A stretch of 60,873 nt of DNA from Paenibacillus gorillae (GTDB taxonomy: Bacteria; Bacillota; Bacilli; Paenibacillales; Paenibacillaceae), in NCBI RefSeq assembly GCF_000513275.1, contig NZ_CBVJ010000078.1, forward strand, positions 1 through 60,873. The letters are read 5' to 3'. The notes under the pieces are model-generated. The model worked only from the letters and a program-made list of their open reading frames with translations. It was not told the origin of the DNA and searched no databases. The position numbers and the translations under genes are program-made. Shown here one piece after another: positions 8,370 through 17,970 of the stretch (positions are counted from its first letter, which is position 1; each line of letters starts with the position of its first letter).

Positions 8370-9719
8370 CTACAGGCGTGCTTCAAGCTCCGCTTTCTCT
8401 TTCTCGTAGCCTGGTTTGCCAAGCAGCGCAAACATGTTGCGTTTGTAAGCTTCTACGCCCGGCTGGTCGAATGGGTTAACGCCCAGCAGGTAGCCGCTGA
8501 TGCCGCAAGCTTTCTCGAAGAAGTAAACGAGATAGCCGAAGGTGTATGGCGAGAAGTCGGCAATGTTGACGATGAAGTTTGGCACTTGACCGTCTGTATG
8601 CGCAAGCAGCGTACCTTCGAACGCCTTTTTGTTAACGAAGTCCATCGTTTTGCCAGTCAGGAAGTTCAGTCCGTCCAGATCCGCAGGATCATGACCGATC
8701 GAAATATGTTCTGCCACTTCATTCACCTGGATAACCGTCTCGAAAATGTTCCGGTTGCCCTCTTGAATAAATTGACCCATAGAGTGCAGGTCAGTCGAGA
8801 AATCGACGGAGGCCGGGTAAATGCCTTTGTAGTCTTTGCCTTCGCTTTCGCCGAACAGCTGCTTCCACCACTCGGATACGAAATGGAGGTTTGGCTCGTA
8901 GTTCACGAGAATCTCCGTTGTTTTGCCTTTGCGGTACAGCGCGTTACGGGCAGCCGCGTATTGGTAAGCCTCGTTTTCTGCGAGGTTCGGATTGCTGTAT
9001 TCTTTAGCCGCTTCTGCAGCGCCTTGCATCATCGAAGTGATGTCGATACCCGCTACCGCAATTGGAAGCAAGCCTACAGGTGTTAGTACGGAGTAGCGTC
9101 CACCAACGTCATCCGGAATGATGAAGGACTCGTAGCCCTCTTCAGTAGCCAGCTTTTTGAGCGCGCCTTTGGATTGGTCAGTCGTTGCATAGATCCGTTT
9201 GCGAGCTTCTTCTTTGCCGTATTGGCGTTCCAGCGCTTCGCGGAAAATACGGAAAGCGATCGCAGGCTCCGTTGTTGTGCCGGATTTGGAGATCACGTTG
9301 ATCGACCATTCGCGGCCTTCGATCAGTTGCAGCAAATGTGTCACATAAGTGGAGCTGATGTTGTTGCCGGCAAAAAGCACTTGAGGCGTTTTCCGCTGTT
9401 CCTTCGTCTGCAGGTTGTAGAACGAATTGGACAGCATTTCAATCGCAGCGCGTGCGCCGAGGTACGAACCGCCGATGCCGATTACGATCAGCACTTCGGA
9501 GTCCGATTGGATTTTTGCCGCGGCTTGCTGAATGCGGGCGAATTCTTCTTTATCGTAGTTGCTCGGCAGGTCGATCCAACCGAGGTAGTCGGAGCCGGTC
9601 CCCGTTCCATTATGTAATTGATCGTGAGCGAGGCGTACTTGTTCTGTCAGGTTGTCGATTTCGTTTTGTCCAAGGAACGTGAGCGCCTTGCTATAATCGA
9701 ATTTAACTGTTTTACTCAT
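8370..9719 (-). CDS. pgi: Glucose-6-phosphate isomerase
   Basis: 449-aa cytoplasmic enzyme interconverting glucose-6-phosphate and fructose-6-phosphate, matching the short Bacillus-type Pgi length. Phosphate-binding motifs [11 protein letters not shown] and [10 protein letters not shown] are present, with [14 protein letters not shown] and the active-site segment [13 protein letters not shown] start at the ATG at 9719 ([13 protein letters not shown]), preceded by GGGAGG; a frame extension of 13 codons upstream is not conserved-looking. Its product may feed the GalU/ManC sugar-nucleotide route at 55-58 kb (inference). Confidence 0.96.
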   Translation of the reverse strand: MSKTVKFDYSKALTFLGQNEIDNLTEQVRLAHDQLHNGTGTGSDYLGWIDLPSNYDKEEFARIQQAAAKIQSDSEVLIVIGIGGSYLGARAAIEMLSNSFYNLQTKEQRKTPQVLFAGNNISSTYVTHLLQLIEGREWSINVISKSGTTTEPAIAFRIFREALERQYGKEEARKRIYATTDQSKGALKKLATEEGYESFIIPDDVGGRYSVLTPVGLLPIAVAGIDITSMMQGAAEAAKEYSNPNLAENEAYQYAAARNALYRKGKTTEILVNYEPNLHFVSEWWKQLFGESEGKDYKGIYPASVDFSTDLHSMGQFIQEGNRNIFETVIQVNEVAEHISIGHDPADLDGLNFLTGKTMDFVNKKAFEGTLLAHTDGQVPNFIVNIADFSPYTFGYLVYFFEKACGISGYLLGVNPFDQPGVEAYKRNMFALLGKPGYEKEKAELEARL

Positions 9720-9867
9720 AAGTAAGGAGGCCTCCCTGATAATGTTTTTCACAAGCATCTTGGCTTAGCATTTAGAATATCGGATTTACCCGTCAAAAAC
9801 AAGTTTAATGACCATGAAATATGCATGAAGAAATATTATAATGGATATAGAAGATTTGAATGGCTAA

Positions 9868-9907
9868 TTCCGCACCGCGCGCAGCTCCTAGCGCGCGCGG
9901 TGCGGAA
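9868..9907. repeat. Perfect 15-bp GC-rich inverted repeat upstream of the hydroxyacid dehydrogenase gene
   Basis: TTCCGCACCGCGCGC (9868-9882) pairs perfectly with its complement at 9893-9907 across a 10-nt loop. No T-run follows, so it is not an obvious terminator. It ends 18 bp before the GGAGG of the next gene and would form a very stable 5'-UTR hairpin if transcribed. Confidence 0.8.
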
Positions 9908-9939
9908 AGCACACATTACACATTTGGAGGATGGCAGAG

Positions 9940-10839
9940 ATGAGCAAAAAAATCGGATTTATCGGCCTGGGTGTCATGGGCTATGGAATGGCTGCAAACT
10001 TGCTTCGCAAAGGATCCGAGGTCACGGTATACAACCGGACACCGGGCAAAGCTGGTGAGCTGCTTACGCTTGGCGCGAAAGAAGCCGCTACTCCTGCAGA
10101 GGCGGTAACTGGAAACGATACGGTCATTACGATGATCAGCAACGACGACGCAATTCGTGAAGTTTATTTTGGCGAAAATGGTATTTTCTCCGCTTTGCAG
10201 CCGGGCACGACGCTGATTGACAGCAGCACAATCTCTCCTGCATTGGCGCTTGAGCTGACGGCTTCCGCTGAAGAGCGGCAAGCGAAGTTTCTCGATGCTC
10301 CTGTTACGGGCAGCAAGCCGGCGGCAGATGGCGGCACGCTGACGTTCATGGTCGGCGGTGACGCAGAGGTTCTGGCATTGGTCGAAGACGCTCTGCTGGC
10401 TATGGGGCGTAAAATTATACATATGGGCGGAAACAGCAGCGGCTCCACAGCCAAGCTCGCTCATAACACGATCGTAGGCATCAACATGCTCGGTCTGGTT
10501 GAAGGCATGGCGATTGCAGCAAGCGGCGGCATCGACGGCAAAGCTTTCCTCGAGCTCGTTCAATCGGGCGGCGCGGCCAGCAGAACGGCTGAGCTGAAAG
10601 GTGAGAAGCTGCTCACCGGCAACTACGACGTTCAATTCTCGCTCGCGCTTATGCTGAAGGATTTGCGCTTGTCGTCCGTGCTGTCGGATGGCTTGAAAGT
10701 GCCGACTCCGATACTGGAAGCGGCGAAAAGCCAGCTCCAAATCGGCGAAGCGATGGGTCTTGGCGAATATGATATGAGCGTTGTGGCCAAAGCTTATGAG
10801 CAATGGATCGGCCGCAAGTTTGGCGGCGGCGAAGCTTAA
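9940..10839 (+). CDS. NAD(P)-dependent beta-hydroxyacid dehydrogenase (3-hydroxyisobutyrate dehydrogenase family)
   Basis: 299-aa cytoplasmic oxidoreductase. The N-terminal Rossmann motif is GFIGLGVMGYGMAANL. The substrate-binding signature DAPVTGSKPAADGGTLTFMVGG and the catalytic-lysine motif GSTAKLAHN follow, then an all-helical C-terminal domain. The family includes 3-hydroxyisobutyrate, tartronate-semialdehyde and succinic-semialdehyde reductases; which one this is cannot be decided. I use the ATG at 9940, nine bases behind GGAGG, rather than the ATG at 9931 that abuts the Shine-Dalgarno. Monocistronic, with an upstream hairpin and a downstream terminator. Confidence 0.9.
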   Translation: MSKKIGFIGLGVMGYGMAANLLRKGSEVTVYNRTPGKAGELLTLGAKEAATPAEAVTGNDTVITMISNDDAIREVYFGENGIFSALQPGTTLIDSSTISPALALELTASAEERQAKFLDAPVTGSKPAADGGTLTFMVGGDAEVLALVEDALLAMGRKIIHMGGNSSGSTAKLAHNTIVGINMLGLVEGMAIAASGGIDGKAFLELVQSGGAASRTAELKGEKLLTGNYDVQFSLALMLKDLRLSSVLSDGLKVPTPILEAAKSQLQIGEAMGLGEYDMSVVAKAYEQWIGRKFGGGEA

Positions 10840-10862
10840 ACGCGATTGGGCAGACGTAAATA

Positions 10863-10914
10863 AAGAGGCTGTCCTAGAGTCACCAGCGGTGACTTTTGGG
10901 ACAGCCTCTTCATT
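10863..10914. terminator. Intrinsic terminator, probably bidirectional
   Basis: AAGAGGCTGTCC (10863-10874) pairs with GGACAGCCTCTT (10899-10910), with inner GTCACC/GGTGAC. Followed by CATTTT on the plus strand; lies between convergent genes. Confidence 0.75.
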
Positions 10915-10947
10915 TTGATCCAGTGCAGATGATCCTGCAGCCGGATT

Positions 10948-11469
10948 TTAATAATACGGGGAAATCATTAAGTACACGACAACGCCTGTAAAGCTGACAT
11001 ACAGCCATATCGGCATCGTCCAGCGGGCAATTTTGCGGTGCTTCTCGATCTGCATATTCAGACCACGCGCGACTGACAGAAGAGCAAGCGGCACAATGAC
11101 GATAGCCAGCAAAATATGTGTGATCAGAACGAAGAAGTATATTCCCTTCAGCACGCCGTCACCGCCGTATTTCGTCGACTCTGTCAAATAATGATAGGTG
11201 ACATAAGAAATAAGAAACAGCGTCGTAGACGTAAAAGCTGCCGCAATGAAACGTTTATGCATTTTGACGTTCTTTTTCAGAATCGCGATCAAAGCGACCA
11301 GCAGCGTAATAAAAGTGAAGCTGTTGAACACCGCATTCAGCAGCGGCAGAAGCGTCACATCAAAGTGAATCTCCCCGTCATAAGCCGGCAGAAAAAACAA
11401 TACAGTAATGACCAGCACAAGAACCACCGACAAAACGGCGATTAACGGCGTATAGTTGCGTTCCTTCAT
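10948..11469 (-). CDS. DUF420 membrane protein (YozB/CtaM-like)
   Basis: 173-aa integral membrane protein with about five hydrophobic helices and the DUF420 pattern, including HKRFIAAAFTST, YHYLTESTKYGG and the helix with ITHILLAIVIVPLAL. Conserved histidines in membrane helices suggest metal or heme handling. Staphylococcal CtaM of this family is needed for cytochrome oxidase maturation; extending that role here is inference. Start at the ATG at 11469 with AAGGAG upstream. Confidence 0.85.
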   Translation of the reverse strand: MKERNYTPLIAVLSVVLVLVITVLFFLPAYDGEIHFDVTLLPLLNAVFNSFTFITLLVALIAILKKNVKMHKRFIAAAFTSTTLFLISYVTYHYLTESTKYGGDGVLKGIYFFVLITHILLAIVIVPLALLSVARGLNMQIEKHRKIARWTMPIWLYVSFTGVVVYLMISPYY

Positions 11470-11558
11470 CGAACTCTCCTTCGTAACCAATGTATACCCT
11501 TACCATATCTGATTTGGCGGGGCAAAACAATTCGGTTCGGCGACTCGATGTCACGAAT

Positions 11559-12668
11559 CTATGACGATTCGTTTGCGGAATTGTGACTTTCGGCACTCCG
11601 CTGCGGAATTTGAATCGTAAAGCTGTAAACACCGTCTTCATATTGAAGAAACAGCTTCCCGCCATGCAGTTCTACTATGTTGCGTGCGATTGAGAGCCCA
11701 AGACCTGCACCGCCAGGCTTACCGCCTGCCCCTTCACCCCTTGAGGAGTCTCCTTTATAAAAACGGTCAAATAACTGCTCTCCATCCACATGAAGAAGCG
11801 GCTTTCCTTCATTTATGACTTTAATCTCGATTCCTCCATCGCGATTCCAGATCCCTATCTTTATCTCCCCAGGCTTGGAGGCGAATTTAAGTGCATTCAT
11901 CAGCAGATTATCGATGACCCGTACGAATAAATCAGGATCTATGTCGGCGGGCAAAGCACGATAAGGCTGGAGCCTGCGAATGATCAGCTCTTGCTCCTCA
12001 GCAAGCGGCTCGATTTCCGTAATGACCTGCTCAATCAATTTATGCAAATCGATCGTCTCCAGAGAAAGCCGGACGCCGCCACCCGTAAGACGCGTATATT
12101 CGAACAATTCTTCAATTAATGATCGCAAATGCTCAGACTTATAGTAAGCGCTGTCCACATACCGTTTTAGCTCACCCGTCAGTCCGCTTTCCTCTTGCTT
12201 TAATAGATTGAGATAGCCAATCAGGCTCGTCAGCGGAGTCCGCAGGTCGTGGGAGACATTCGTAATAAGCTCCATTTTCGACCGTTCCATCTCCCGTTCC
12301 TTCGTCATCGTCAGTTCCAGCTGCTCCGCCATATAGTTAATATTGCGCGACACGTCACCCAGCTCGTCCCTCCGCCCGTCTGGCACACGATGCCCCAGAC
12401 TGCCTCCCGCGATGGACATCAGCCCGTCAGCTATCCTTCTCAAATACCGCACGAGACTTCGTGTCAGCAAAAAGAAAAACAATAAAAAACAAATAATAAA
12501 CATCCAAAACGCCAACAAATTCGCAGCCGTAGTACCGGAATTGAAATAAGGGATGTAATCCTCAATGATGTTCGTCAAAATATGCGCAAATATAAAGCTG
12601 AGCAAGAGCCACCAGATAATACGGACCCGAATGCTTCTGCGCCAGGCAAAAAGGGAGCTTTTATTCAA
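11559..12668 (-). CDS. Sensor histidine kinase
   Basis: 369-aa membrane histidine kinase. Two membrane helices (about residues 16-35 and 50-72) flank a very short extracellular loop, followed by a HAMP segment (GGSLGHRVPDGRRDELGDVSRN). The DHp H-box is NVSHDLRTPLTSLIGYL, and the ATPase domain has an N-box (DNLLMNALKFASKPG), a GAGLGLSIARNIVELHGG G-box and an F-box (LFDRFYKGD). Short-loop kinases usually sense signals within the membrane or through partners. I place the start at the TTG at 12668, overlapping the response-regulator stop by 8 bp; upstream residues in this frame are antisense-like. Signal unknown. Confidence 0.9.
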   Translation of the reverse strand: MNKSSLFAWRRSIRVRIIWWLLLSFIFAHILTNIIEDYIPYFNSGTTAANLLAFWMFIICFLLFFFLLTRSLVRYLRRIADGLMSIAGGSLGHRVPDGRRDELGDVSRNINYMAEQLELTMTKEREMERSKMELITNVSHDLRTPLTSLIGYLNLLKQEESGLTGELKRYVDSAYYKSEHLRSLIEELFEYTRLTGGGVRLSLETIDLHKLIEQVITEIEPLAEEQELIIRRLQPYRALPADIDPDLFVRVIDNLLMNALKFASKPGEIKIGIWNRDGGIEIKVINEGKPLLHVDGEQLFDRFYKGDSSRGEGAGGKPGGAGLGLSIARNIVELHGGKLFLQYEDGVYSFTIQIPQRSAESHNSANESS

Positions 12669-13353
12669 TTTTATACCCCACTCCCCATACCGTCTTAATA
12701 TATCGCGGCTCTCGAGGATGATCCTCAATCTTGGCGCGGATATTGCGGATATGCACCATAATCGTATTGTCGCTAATGTACTTGTCATCGTTCCAAATGC
12801 TTCTATAAAGCCTTTCGGCATTAAATACAATACCAGGATGGCTTGCCATCAGCTCAAGTATTGAAAACTCGATAGGTGTAAAAGGGATTTCCTGCCCTCT
12901 TAGCCGGACCATGTGACGCTGCCGATCGATAACAAGCTCACCAAGCTCGATAATAACCTCATCATTGCTGGCTGCGGCGGGGTTCTGAGAGATATGCCTT
13001 CTAAGCCGGGCTTTAACTCTGGCGATCAATTCCAGCGGATTAAAGGGCTTCGACACATAATCGTCGGCCCCCGTCGTCAAGCCGTCAATTTTATCGATTG
13101 GCTCGGCTTTCGCTGAGAGCATAATAATCGGCAGGTCTGACGTCTCCCTGATGGTCATACAAGCTCTAATCCCGTCCATTCGCGGCATCATGACGTCAAG
13201 TATCAGGAGGTCAACCGGCTCCGTCCTGACGATCTCAAGCGCTTGCAAGCCATCCTCGGCCTCTGTTACGCGGTAGCCTTCGTTCTGCAAATAAATGCGA
13301 AGCACGTCACGTATCTCCAAATCGTCGTCGGCAATGACAATATGCTGAGCCAT
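12661..13353 (-). CDS. OmpR/PhoB-family response regulator
   Basis: 230-aa two-component response regulator. The receiver domain has acidic pocket ADDD (residues 8-11), phospho-acceptor Asp in LLILDVMMPRMDG, the conserved Ser/Thr of IIMLSAK and Lys of VSKPFNPLEL. The C-terminal winged helix (about 130-230) ends with the typical IKTVWGVGYKIE. First gene of the pair and presumably phosphorylated by the overlapping kinase. Resembles VanR-type regulators; targets unknown. Confidence 0.93.
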   Translation of the reverse strand: MAQHIVIADDDLEIRDVLRIYLQNEGYRVTEAEDGLQALEIVRTEPVDLLILDVMMPRMDGIRACMTIRETSDLPIIMLSAKAEPIDKIDGLTTGADDYVSKPFNPLELIARVKARLRRHISQNPAAASNDEVIIELGELVIDRQRHMVRLRGQEIPFTPIEFSILELMASHPGIVFNAERLYRSIWNDDKYISDNTIMVHIRNIRAKIEDHPREPRYIKTVWGVGYKIE

Positions 13354-13400
13354 TTGATTATCCCTCCTCCCTCCAAATTACCATAAATCATGAAATAAAG

Positions 13401-13970
13401 TTAAGCGCTCTCCCTTTTCCTGCAAATATAAATAAAAGCCGGAGGTATGTTTAACGGCATAAAGCGGATCCGTTCAACTTCAAAATAGCTGCTGAACTGT
13501 CTGCGCATTTGCAGCGAGTACTGGAAGGCGATGAACAAGCCGCCAGGCTTCAGCGAGCTATGAATTTGCTTCATAAGCTGGTCACGTATCAATTGCGGAA
13601 AATTATAAAAGGGCAGACCGGAAATGATACAATCCAGCCCGTCAATTCCGGATTTCTGGAGGGTTTGAGTTAGAAACCGGGCGTCAGGGTGAATGTCATA
13701 CGCGGGGTAATTCTTTTTTAGCTTGTGAAAAAGCTCCGGTTCTTGTTCGAACAGCAGCACCTTCGTTTGTTGCCCCGCATATTCGCTAAGCCGCTTTGTT
13801 ATTGCGCCCGTCCCTGCTCCCAGCTCTGCCACCGCATTAACTTGCCCCCAAGGTATCGAGCGTAACATCGCATTCGCCAAAAAGCTGGAGCTAGGCGTAA
13901 TGCTGCCAATCATCCGGGGCTGCCTCGAAAATTTTTGCAGGAACAGAACCTTCTCTTGCATCGTCTTCAT
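13401..13970 (-). CDS. SAM-dependent methyltransferase (phospholipid N-methyltransferase/KsgA-like fold)
   Basis: 189-aa class I methyltransferase. SAM-binding motif I is VAELGAGTGAIT (about residues 43-54), the acidic post-II residue lies in LFEQEPEL, and motif IV is CIISGLPFYNFP. The N-terminal FLQKFSRQPRMIGSITPSSSFLA is typical of the small PmtA/rRNA-adenine-dimethylase-like group annotated as phospholipid methyltransferases. Start at the ATG at 13970 with AAGGAGAG upstream; the open frame extends about 54 codons further without homology. Substrate not proven. Confidence 0.75.
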   Translation of the reverse strand: MKTMQEKVLFLQKFSRQPRMIGSITPSSSFLANAMLRSIPWGQVNAVAELGAGTGAITKRLSEYAGQQTKVLLFEQEPELFHKLKKNYPAYDIHPDARFLTQTLQKSGIDGLDCIISGLPFYNFPQLIRDQLMKQIHSSLKPGGLFIAFQYSLQMRRQFSSYFEVERIRFMPLNIPPAFIYICRKRESA

Positions 13971-14088
13971 CTTGCCTCTCTCCTTCACTCTCACTTCAAC
14001 TATCCTCATCTTACAGAGGAAAGATTCAGACAAAGTGCAGAAAAAACTAAAGAATTTCTGAAGATGACGGAAAACAGGAAAATTATAT

Positions 14089-14128
14089 CTAGGGTGTGTA
14101 TGAGCACTCTGAGGGCAGCAAATTTTGC
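14089..14128 (-). mobile_element. Solitary end of a MITE-like element
   Basis: From CTAGGGTGTGT to the AAATTTTGC ending at 14128 the sequence is nearly identical (two mismatches over about 38 bp) to the reverse complement of the right end of the 162-bp element at 59006-59167. TA stands at the outer edge, as in TA-target elements. The other end was not found, so this looks like a truncated copy. Confidence 0.6.
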
Positions 14129-14175
14129 AATGCAAATATACATTTTAATTAGCCCCAAAACACTCCAAATCGCTA

Positions 14176-14312
14176 TCAAAATGTAAAAGTGCATTTGAAA
14201 TCTCTCTATTTCGCTAGATTCGGGCTTTTTAAGCCAATCAACCTGCACTTTTACATTTTGACGCGGTATATCACCGAAAAAACAGATTTCAGCCTGCACT
14301 TTTGCATTTTGA
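14176..14312. repeat. Three-copy intergenic repeat (18-bp core)
   Basis: TGCACTTTTACATTTTGA occurs inverted at 14176-14193, direct at 14244-14261 and with one change at 14295-14312. Similarity extends outside the core (AGATTTCA before copies 1 and 3). Copies 1 and 2 could form a large hairpin. It lies in the 460-bp gene-free region between the methyltransferase and ppnP. Confidence 0.75.
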
Positions 14313-14383
14313 TTTTAATTTTGATAGAGAAATGCGTCTCATCGACGCTCCAGCCTGATGTTCGCAGTCGTAGCGATGAGCAT

Positions 14384-14419
14384 AAAAAAGCTGCTCCGCC
14401 AACAGGCGGAGCAGCTTTT
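14384..14419 (-). terminator. Intrinsic terminator of the tkt-ppnP operon
   Basis: On the minus strand a perfect 15-bp stem (AAAAGCTGCTCCGCC and complement) closes a 4-nt loop and is followed by a T-run. Confidence 0.88.
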
Positions 14420-14431
14420 CAGCAATTGATG

Positions 14432-14749
14432 CTATTCGTAGATGTAAGAGCAGCAGTAGTCAGACACAGCCGCTACTTGCAGCTTGAACTTTGTATTCGC
14501 CGGCACGGTAAACTCACCTTTGCCTTGAATGTGCAGCCACTCAGTTTCGCCCGGCAGCAGCACTTTCAAATCGCCTGCGAGAATTTCCATAATTTCGACG
14601 CAGTCTGTTCCGAACTCATAGTCGCCTGGGAGCATGATGCCCAGCGTCTTTTTCGTTCCGTCCGCGAACAGTACTGCGCGGCTTGTTACTTTGCCGTCAA
14701 AGTAAACATTAGCTTCTTTGACGATTGTTACATTTTCAAATTGCGACAT
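14432..14749 (-). CDS. ppnP: Pyrimidine/purine nucleoside phosphorylase PpnP (DUF1255 cupin)
   Basis: 105-aa single-domain cupin of the YaiE/PpnP family, whose E. coli member phosphorolyses several nucleosides to base plus ribose-1-phosphate. Signatures are [23 protein letters not shown] and [11 protein letters not shown]. It follows tkt by 14 bp with GAGGAG upstream, so the pair is one transcript. The link between pentose-phosphate salvage and transketolase makes functional sense (inference). Confidence 0.9.
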   Translation of the reverse strand: MSQFENVTIVKEANVYFDGKVTSRAVLFADGTKKTLGIMLPGDYEFGTDCVEIMEILAGDLKVLLPGETEWLHIQGKGEFTVPANTKFKLQVAAVSDYCCSYIYE

Positions 14750-14763
14750 GTCAGTTGGCTCCT

Positions 14764-16782
14764 CTACAGTACAGCTTTTACTTTTGCTACTACATTTTCA
14801 ACGGTGAAGCCGTATTCCTTGATTACGCGGTCACCAGGAGCCGAAGCGCCGAAGGTGTTAATGCCGATAATCGTGCCTTGGTCGCCAACATAACGTTCCC
14901 AGCCAAACGGATGAGCCATCTCAACCGCTACGCGTGCTTTAACTTCCGGCAACAGAACGGAGTCTTTGTACGCTTTGTCTTGCTTCTCGAACAGATCCCA
15001 GCTTGGCATGCTGATTACACGAACTGCGATGCCTTCTTCAGCCAGCGCTTTTTGTGCAGCAACAGCCAATTGGACTTCGGAACCCGTAGCGATAATTTGT
15101 GCTTGCGGTTTACCGTTTGCAGCGTCAGATACGACATATGCACCACGGCGGATGCCTTCACGGGCATTCGATACTGCGCCTTCCAGAATAGGGAGGTTTT
15201 GACGAGTCAGGACGAGTGCTACCGGATTTTCCTTGTTTTCAACCGCATAAGCCCATGCAGCCGAAGTTTCGTTGCCGTCAGCAGGACGGATAACAGTCAG
15301 ACCAGGAATAATACGGATCGAAGCCAGCTGCTCGATCGGCTCGTGAGTAGGGCCGTCTTCGCCAACTGCGATGCTGTCATGCGTCAATACGTACACAACC
15401 GGTTGCTTCATAATGGAAGCCAGACGAATAGCCGGACGCAGGTAATCGGTAAATACGAAGAACGTACCGCCGAATACTTTCATGCCGCCATGAAGGCTGA
15501 TGCCGTTCATCGCTGCCGCCATGCCGAACTCGCGAACGCCGAAGTAAATGTTGCGGCCTTCATAGCTGCCCGGTTTGAATTGCGCAAGGCCCTTCAAGTG
15601 AGTCATCGTCGAGCTCTCAAGGTCAGCGGATCCGCCAGCCAGCTGAGGAACGTTTTTAACAAGTCCGTTCAACGCATTGCCCGATGCAACACGGGTCGAT
15701 ACCGGCTTGTCTTCCGTTGTGTAAGCAGGAAGGTCAGCATCCCAGCCTTCTGGCAGTTCACCGGAAATCGCCGTTTCGAATTGCTTCGCAAGCTCTGGAT
15801 TTGCTTGTTTGTAAGCTGCAAACAACTCGTCCCATTGTGCATTTGCTTTCTCTCCGTTTTGCTTCACTTCAGCAAAATGAGCTTGAACCTCTTCTGGTAC
15901 AAAGAAAGCATGATCCTCCGACCAGCCGTAGAATTGCTTCGTCAGCTTCGTTTCGTCAGCACCAAGCGGGGAACCGTGCGTACCGCCGTGGCCGCCTTTG
16001 CCTTGCTTGTTCGGGCTGCCGTAGCCGATGACTGTTTTCACTTCGATCAGCGTCGGTTTGCCCGTCTCAGCTTGCGCTTCCGCAACCGCTTTGGACAATG
16101 CGCCAAGATCGTTGCCGTCTTGAACGCGAAGCACTTGCCAGCCATAGCCTTCAAAGCGCTTCTGTACTGTCTCGGAGTAGGACAAGCTCAGCTCGCCATC
16201 GAGGGAGATATCGTTAGAATCATACAGCACAACGAGTTTGCCAAGCTGCAAGTGGCCTGCAAGGGAAGCTGCCTCATGAGAGATGCCTTCCATCAGATCG
16301 CCGTCGCCGCAGATCGAATACGTGTAGTGGTCCACTACATTAAAGCCTTCTTTGTTATAAGTAGCGCCAAGATGCGCTTCTGCCATAGCCATACCTACTG
16401 CCATCGCAACGCCTTGTCCAAGCGGACCCGTAGTCGCGTCAACGCCAGCTGTATGTCCAACTTCCGGGTGACCCGGTGTCAGGGAGCCCCATTGGCGGAA
16501 ATTTTTAAGTTCTTCGATCGGAAGATCGTATCCGGACAGATGCAGCAAGCTGTACAACAGCATCGAGCCGTGACCAGCCGACAAAACGAAACGGTCGCGG
16601 TTGATCCAAGTCGGGTTGGACGGATTGTGCACCATGTTTTTAGCAAAAAGCTGGTAGCCCATCGGAGCAGCCCCCATCGGCATGCCCGGATGTCCGGAAT
16701 TCGCTTTGTCGATTGCGTCGATAGCAAGCGTGCGGATCGTGTCAATCGAAAGCTGGTCAATCGATTTTTGAGTAACTGTCAT
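14764..16782 (-). CDS. tkt: Transketolase
   Basis: 672-aa thiamine-diphosphate enzyme of the non-oxidative pentose phosphate pathway, moving two-carbon ketol units between sugar phosphates. N-terminal [16 protein letters not shown] and the ThDP/Mg2+ motif [20 protein letters not shown] are present, as are the substrate residues of [15 protein letters not shown] and the C-terminal [10 protein letters not shown]. Full length. GGAGGAAAT precedes the ATG. First gene of tkt-ppnP. Confidence 0.97.
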   Translation of the reverse strand: MTVTQKSIDQLSIDTIRTLAIDAIDKANSGHPGMPMGAAPMGYQLFAKNMVHNPSNPTWINRDRFVLSAGHGSMLLYSLLHLSGYDLPIEELKNFRQWGSLTPGHPEVGHTAGVDATTGPLGQGVAMAVGMAMAEAHLGATYNKEGFNVVDHYTYSICGDGDLMEGISHEAASLAGHLQLGKLVVLYDSNDISLDGELSLSYSETVQKRFEGYGWQVLRVQDGNDLGALSKAVAEAQAETGKPTLIEVKTVIGYGSPNKQGKGGHGGTHGSPLGADETKLTKQFYGWSEDHAFFVPEEVQAHFAEVKQNGEKANAQWDELFAAYKQANPELAKQFETAISGELPEGWDADLPAYTTEDKPVSTRVASGNALNGLVKNVPQLAGGSADLESSTMTHLKGLAQFKPGSYEGRNIYFGVREFGMAAAMNGISLHGGMKVFGGTFFVFTDYLRPAIRLASIMKQPVVYVLTHDSIAVGEDGPTHEPIEQLASIRIIPGLTVIRPADGNETSAAWAYAVENKENPVALVLTRQNLPILEGAVSNAREGIRRGAYVVSDAANGKPQAQIIATGSEVQLAVAAQKALAEEGIAVRVISMPSWDLFEKQDKAYKDSVLLPEVKARVAVEMAHPFGWERYVGDQGTIIGINTFGASAPGDRVIKEYGFTVENVVAKVKAVL

Positions 16783-16945
16783 TCTTATTTCCTCCTAAAG
16801 ATCCATTGGTTGAAGCGATGTTGCATTTCTCTCTAATTGTTTATATAGCGCGAGTTGTAGCGCAATGGCTTTGAATATTGTACCATTCCGATCTGGCGTT
16901 TGCCATCCCAAATTCACGAATGAAAGGGCTTAAACCCGAACGATT

Positions 16946-17833
16946 CTAGTTGAACACCACGGTTTTGTTCTGATGTACGATGATTCGGTCTTCGGTATGC
17001 CATTTCACAGCGCGAGCCAATACGACACGCTCAATCGTCCGTCCAATGCGCTTCAGCTCCTCAACATCGTCGCGGTGCGTGACACGCTGCACATCCTGCT
17101 CAATGATCGGTCCGCCGTCAAGCTCTTCTGTCACATAGTGAGCGGTTGCGCCAATGATTTTCACGCCGCGGTTGTAAGCTTGTGCATAAGGCTTGCCGCC
17201 AACGAAAGCCGGCAAGAACGAATGGTGGATATTAATGATGCGGTTAGGGAACACCTCAATAAATTTCGGTGTAATGATCTGCATATAGCGGGCAAGGACG
17301 ATAAGATCTGCCTTGTCGGATACAAGCTCCATCTGTTTACGCTCAGCTTCCCCTTTTGTATCAGCCGTAACCGGAACATGGTGATACGGAATGCCGAAGG
17401 ATTCGACCATTTCCTTCATATCCAGATGGTTGCTGATGACCATGGAGATGTCGGCATTAAGATCGCCAGATTTCCACTGCCACAGCAGTTCCATCAGACA
17501 GTGGTCCTCTTTGGAAACGAAGATCGCAAGACGTTTCTTGCGGCTGGCGCGGAAGGTATGCCATTTCATTTCGAAACGGTCTGCTACACGCGCAAAATCC
17601 TCGACGAGCACTGGAAGCTCCTTGTCGAGGTCAGTCAAATCGAATTCAAATCGGATAAAGAACATTCCGCCGACAGGATCCATCGTATATTGATCCGATG
17701 AAACGATGTTGGCGCCGTGCTCATACAGGAAATGCGAAACGGCTGCTACGATACCCGGCCGGTCCGGACAAGAGATGAGCATACGGGCGCGTCCGCTGTT
17801 TGAAGCGGATGCTTGGGTTTGGCTTGAAGACAT
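16946..17833 (-). CDS. purU: Formyltetrahydrofolate deformylase
   Basis: 295-aa enzyme hydrolysing 10-formyl-THF to THF and formate, which balances one-carbon pools and supplies formate for purine synthesis. An N-terminal ACT domain (about residues 17-95, SCPDRPGIVAAVSHFLYEHG) is followed by a formyltransferase domain. The catalytic HHSFLPAFVGGKPYAQAYNRG region (Asn-His-Asp triad) and GATAHYVTEELDGGPII are intact. Monocistronic; a poorly conserved Ser/Gln/Ala-rich 15-residue N-terminus precedes the ACT domain. Confidence 0.95.
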   Translation of the reverse strand: MSSSQTQASASNSGRARMLISCPDRPGIVAAVSHFLYEHGANIVSSDQYTMDPVGGMFFIRFEFDLTDLDKELPVLVEDFARVADRFEMKWHTFRASRKKRLAIFVSKEDHCLMELLWQWKSGDLNADISMVISNHLDMKEMVESFGIPYHHVPVTADTKGEAERKQMELVSDKADLIVLARYMQIITPKFIEVFPNRIINIHHSFLPAFVGGKPYAQAYNRGVKIIGATAHYVTEELDGGPIIEQDVQRVTHRDDVEELKRIGRTIERVVLARAVKWHTEDRIIVHQNKTVVFN

Positions 17834-17916
17834 GTACAGTAACTTCCTTCCTTGACTTCTAATTTGTTTAGTCTTTATTTAAATAAGTAAATTTATAAGC
17901 TTTATCCTAATAAACG

Positions 17917-17957
17917 CGCTTTGCTTCGCCTCCATATTGGCTGGGCGAAGCAAAGGC
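17917..17957 (-). terminator. Intrinsic terminator of nfo
   Basis: GCTTTGCTTCGCC pairs with GGCGAAGCAAAGG across a 13-nt loop just past the nfo stop. The minus-strand tail is TTTATTAGG, only moderately T-rich. Confidence 0.65.
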
Positions 17958-17970
17958 GTGCTCGTAAAAT

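Noticed and set aside
8187..9086. 299-codon plus-strand open frame
   Set aside because: Antisense to the yigZ/pgi genes and without recognisable motifs.
9916..10803. 295-codon minus-strand open frame
   Set aside because: Antisense to the hydroxyacid dehydrogenase gene; no family resemblance.
14725..16836. 703-codon plus-strand open frame
   Set aside because: Exact antisense of transketolase, no Shine-Dalgarno, composition typical of a shadow frame.
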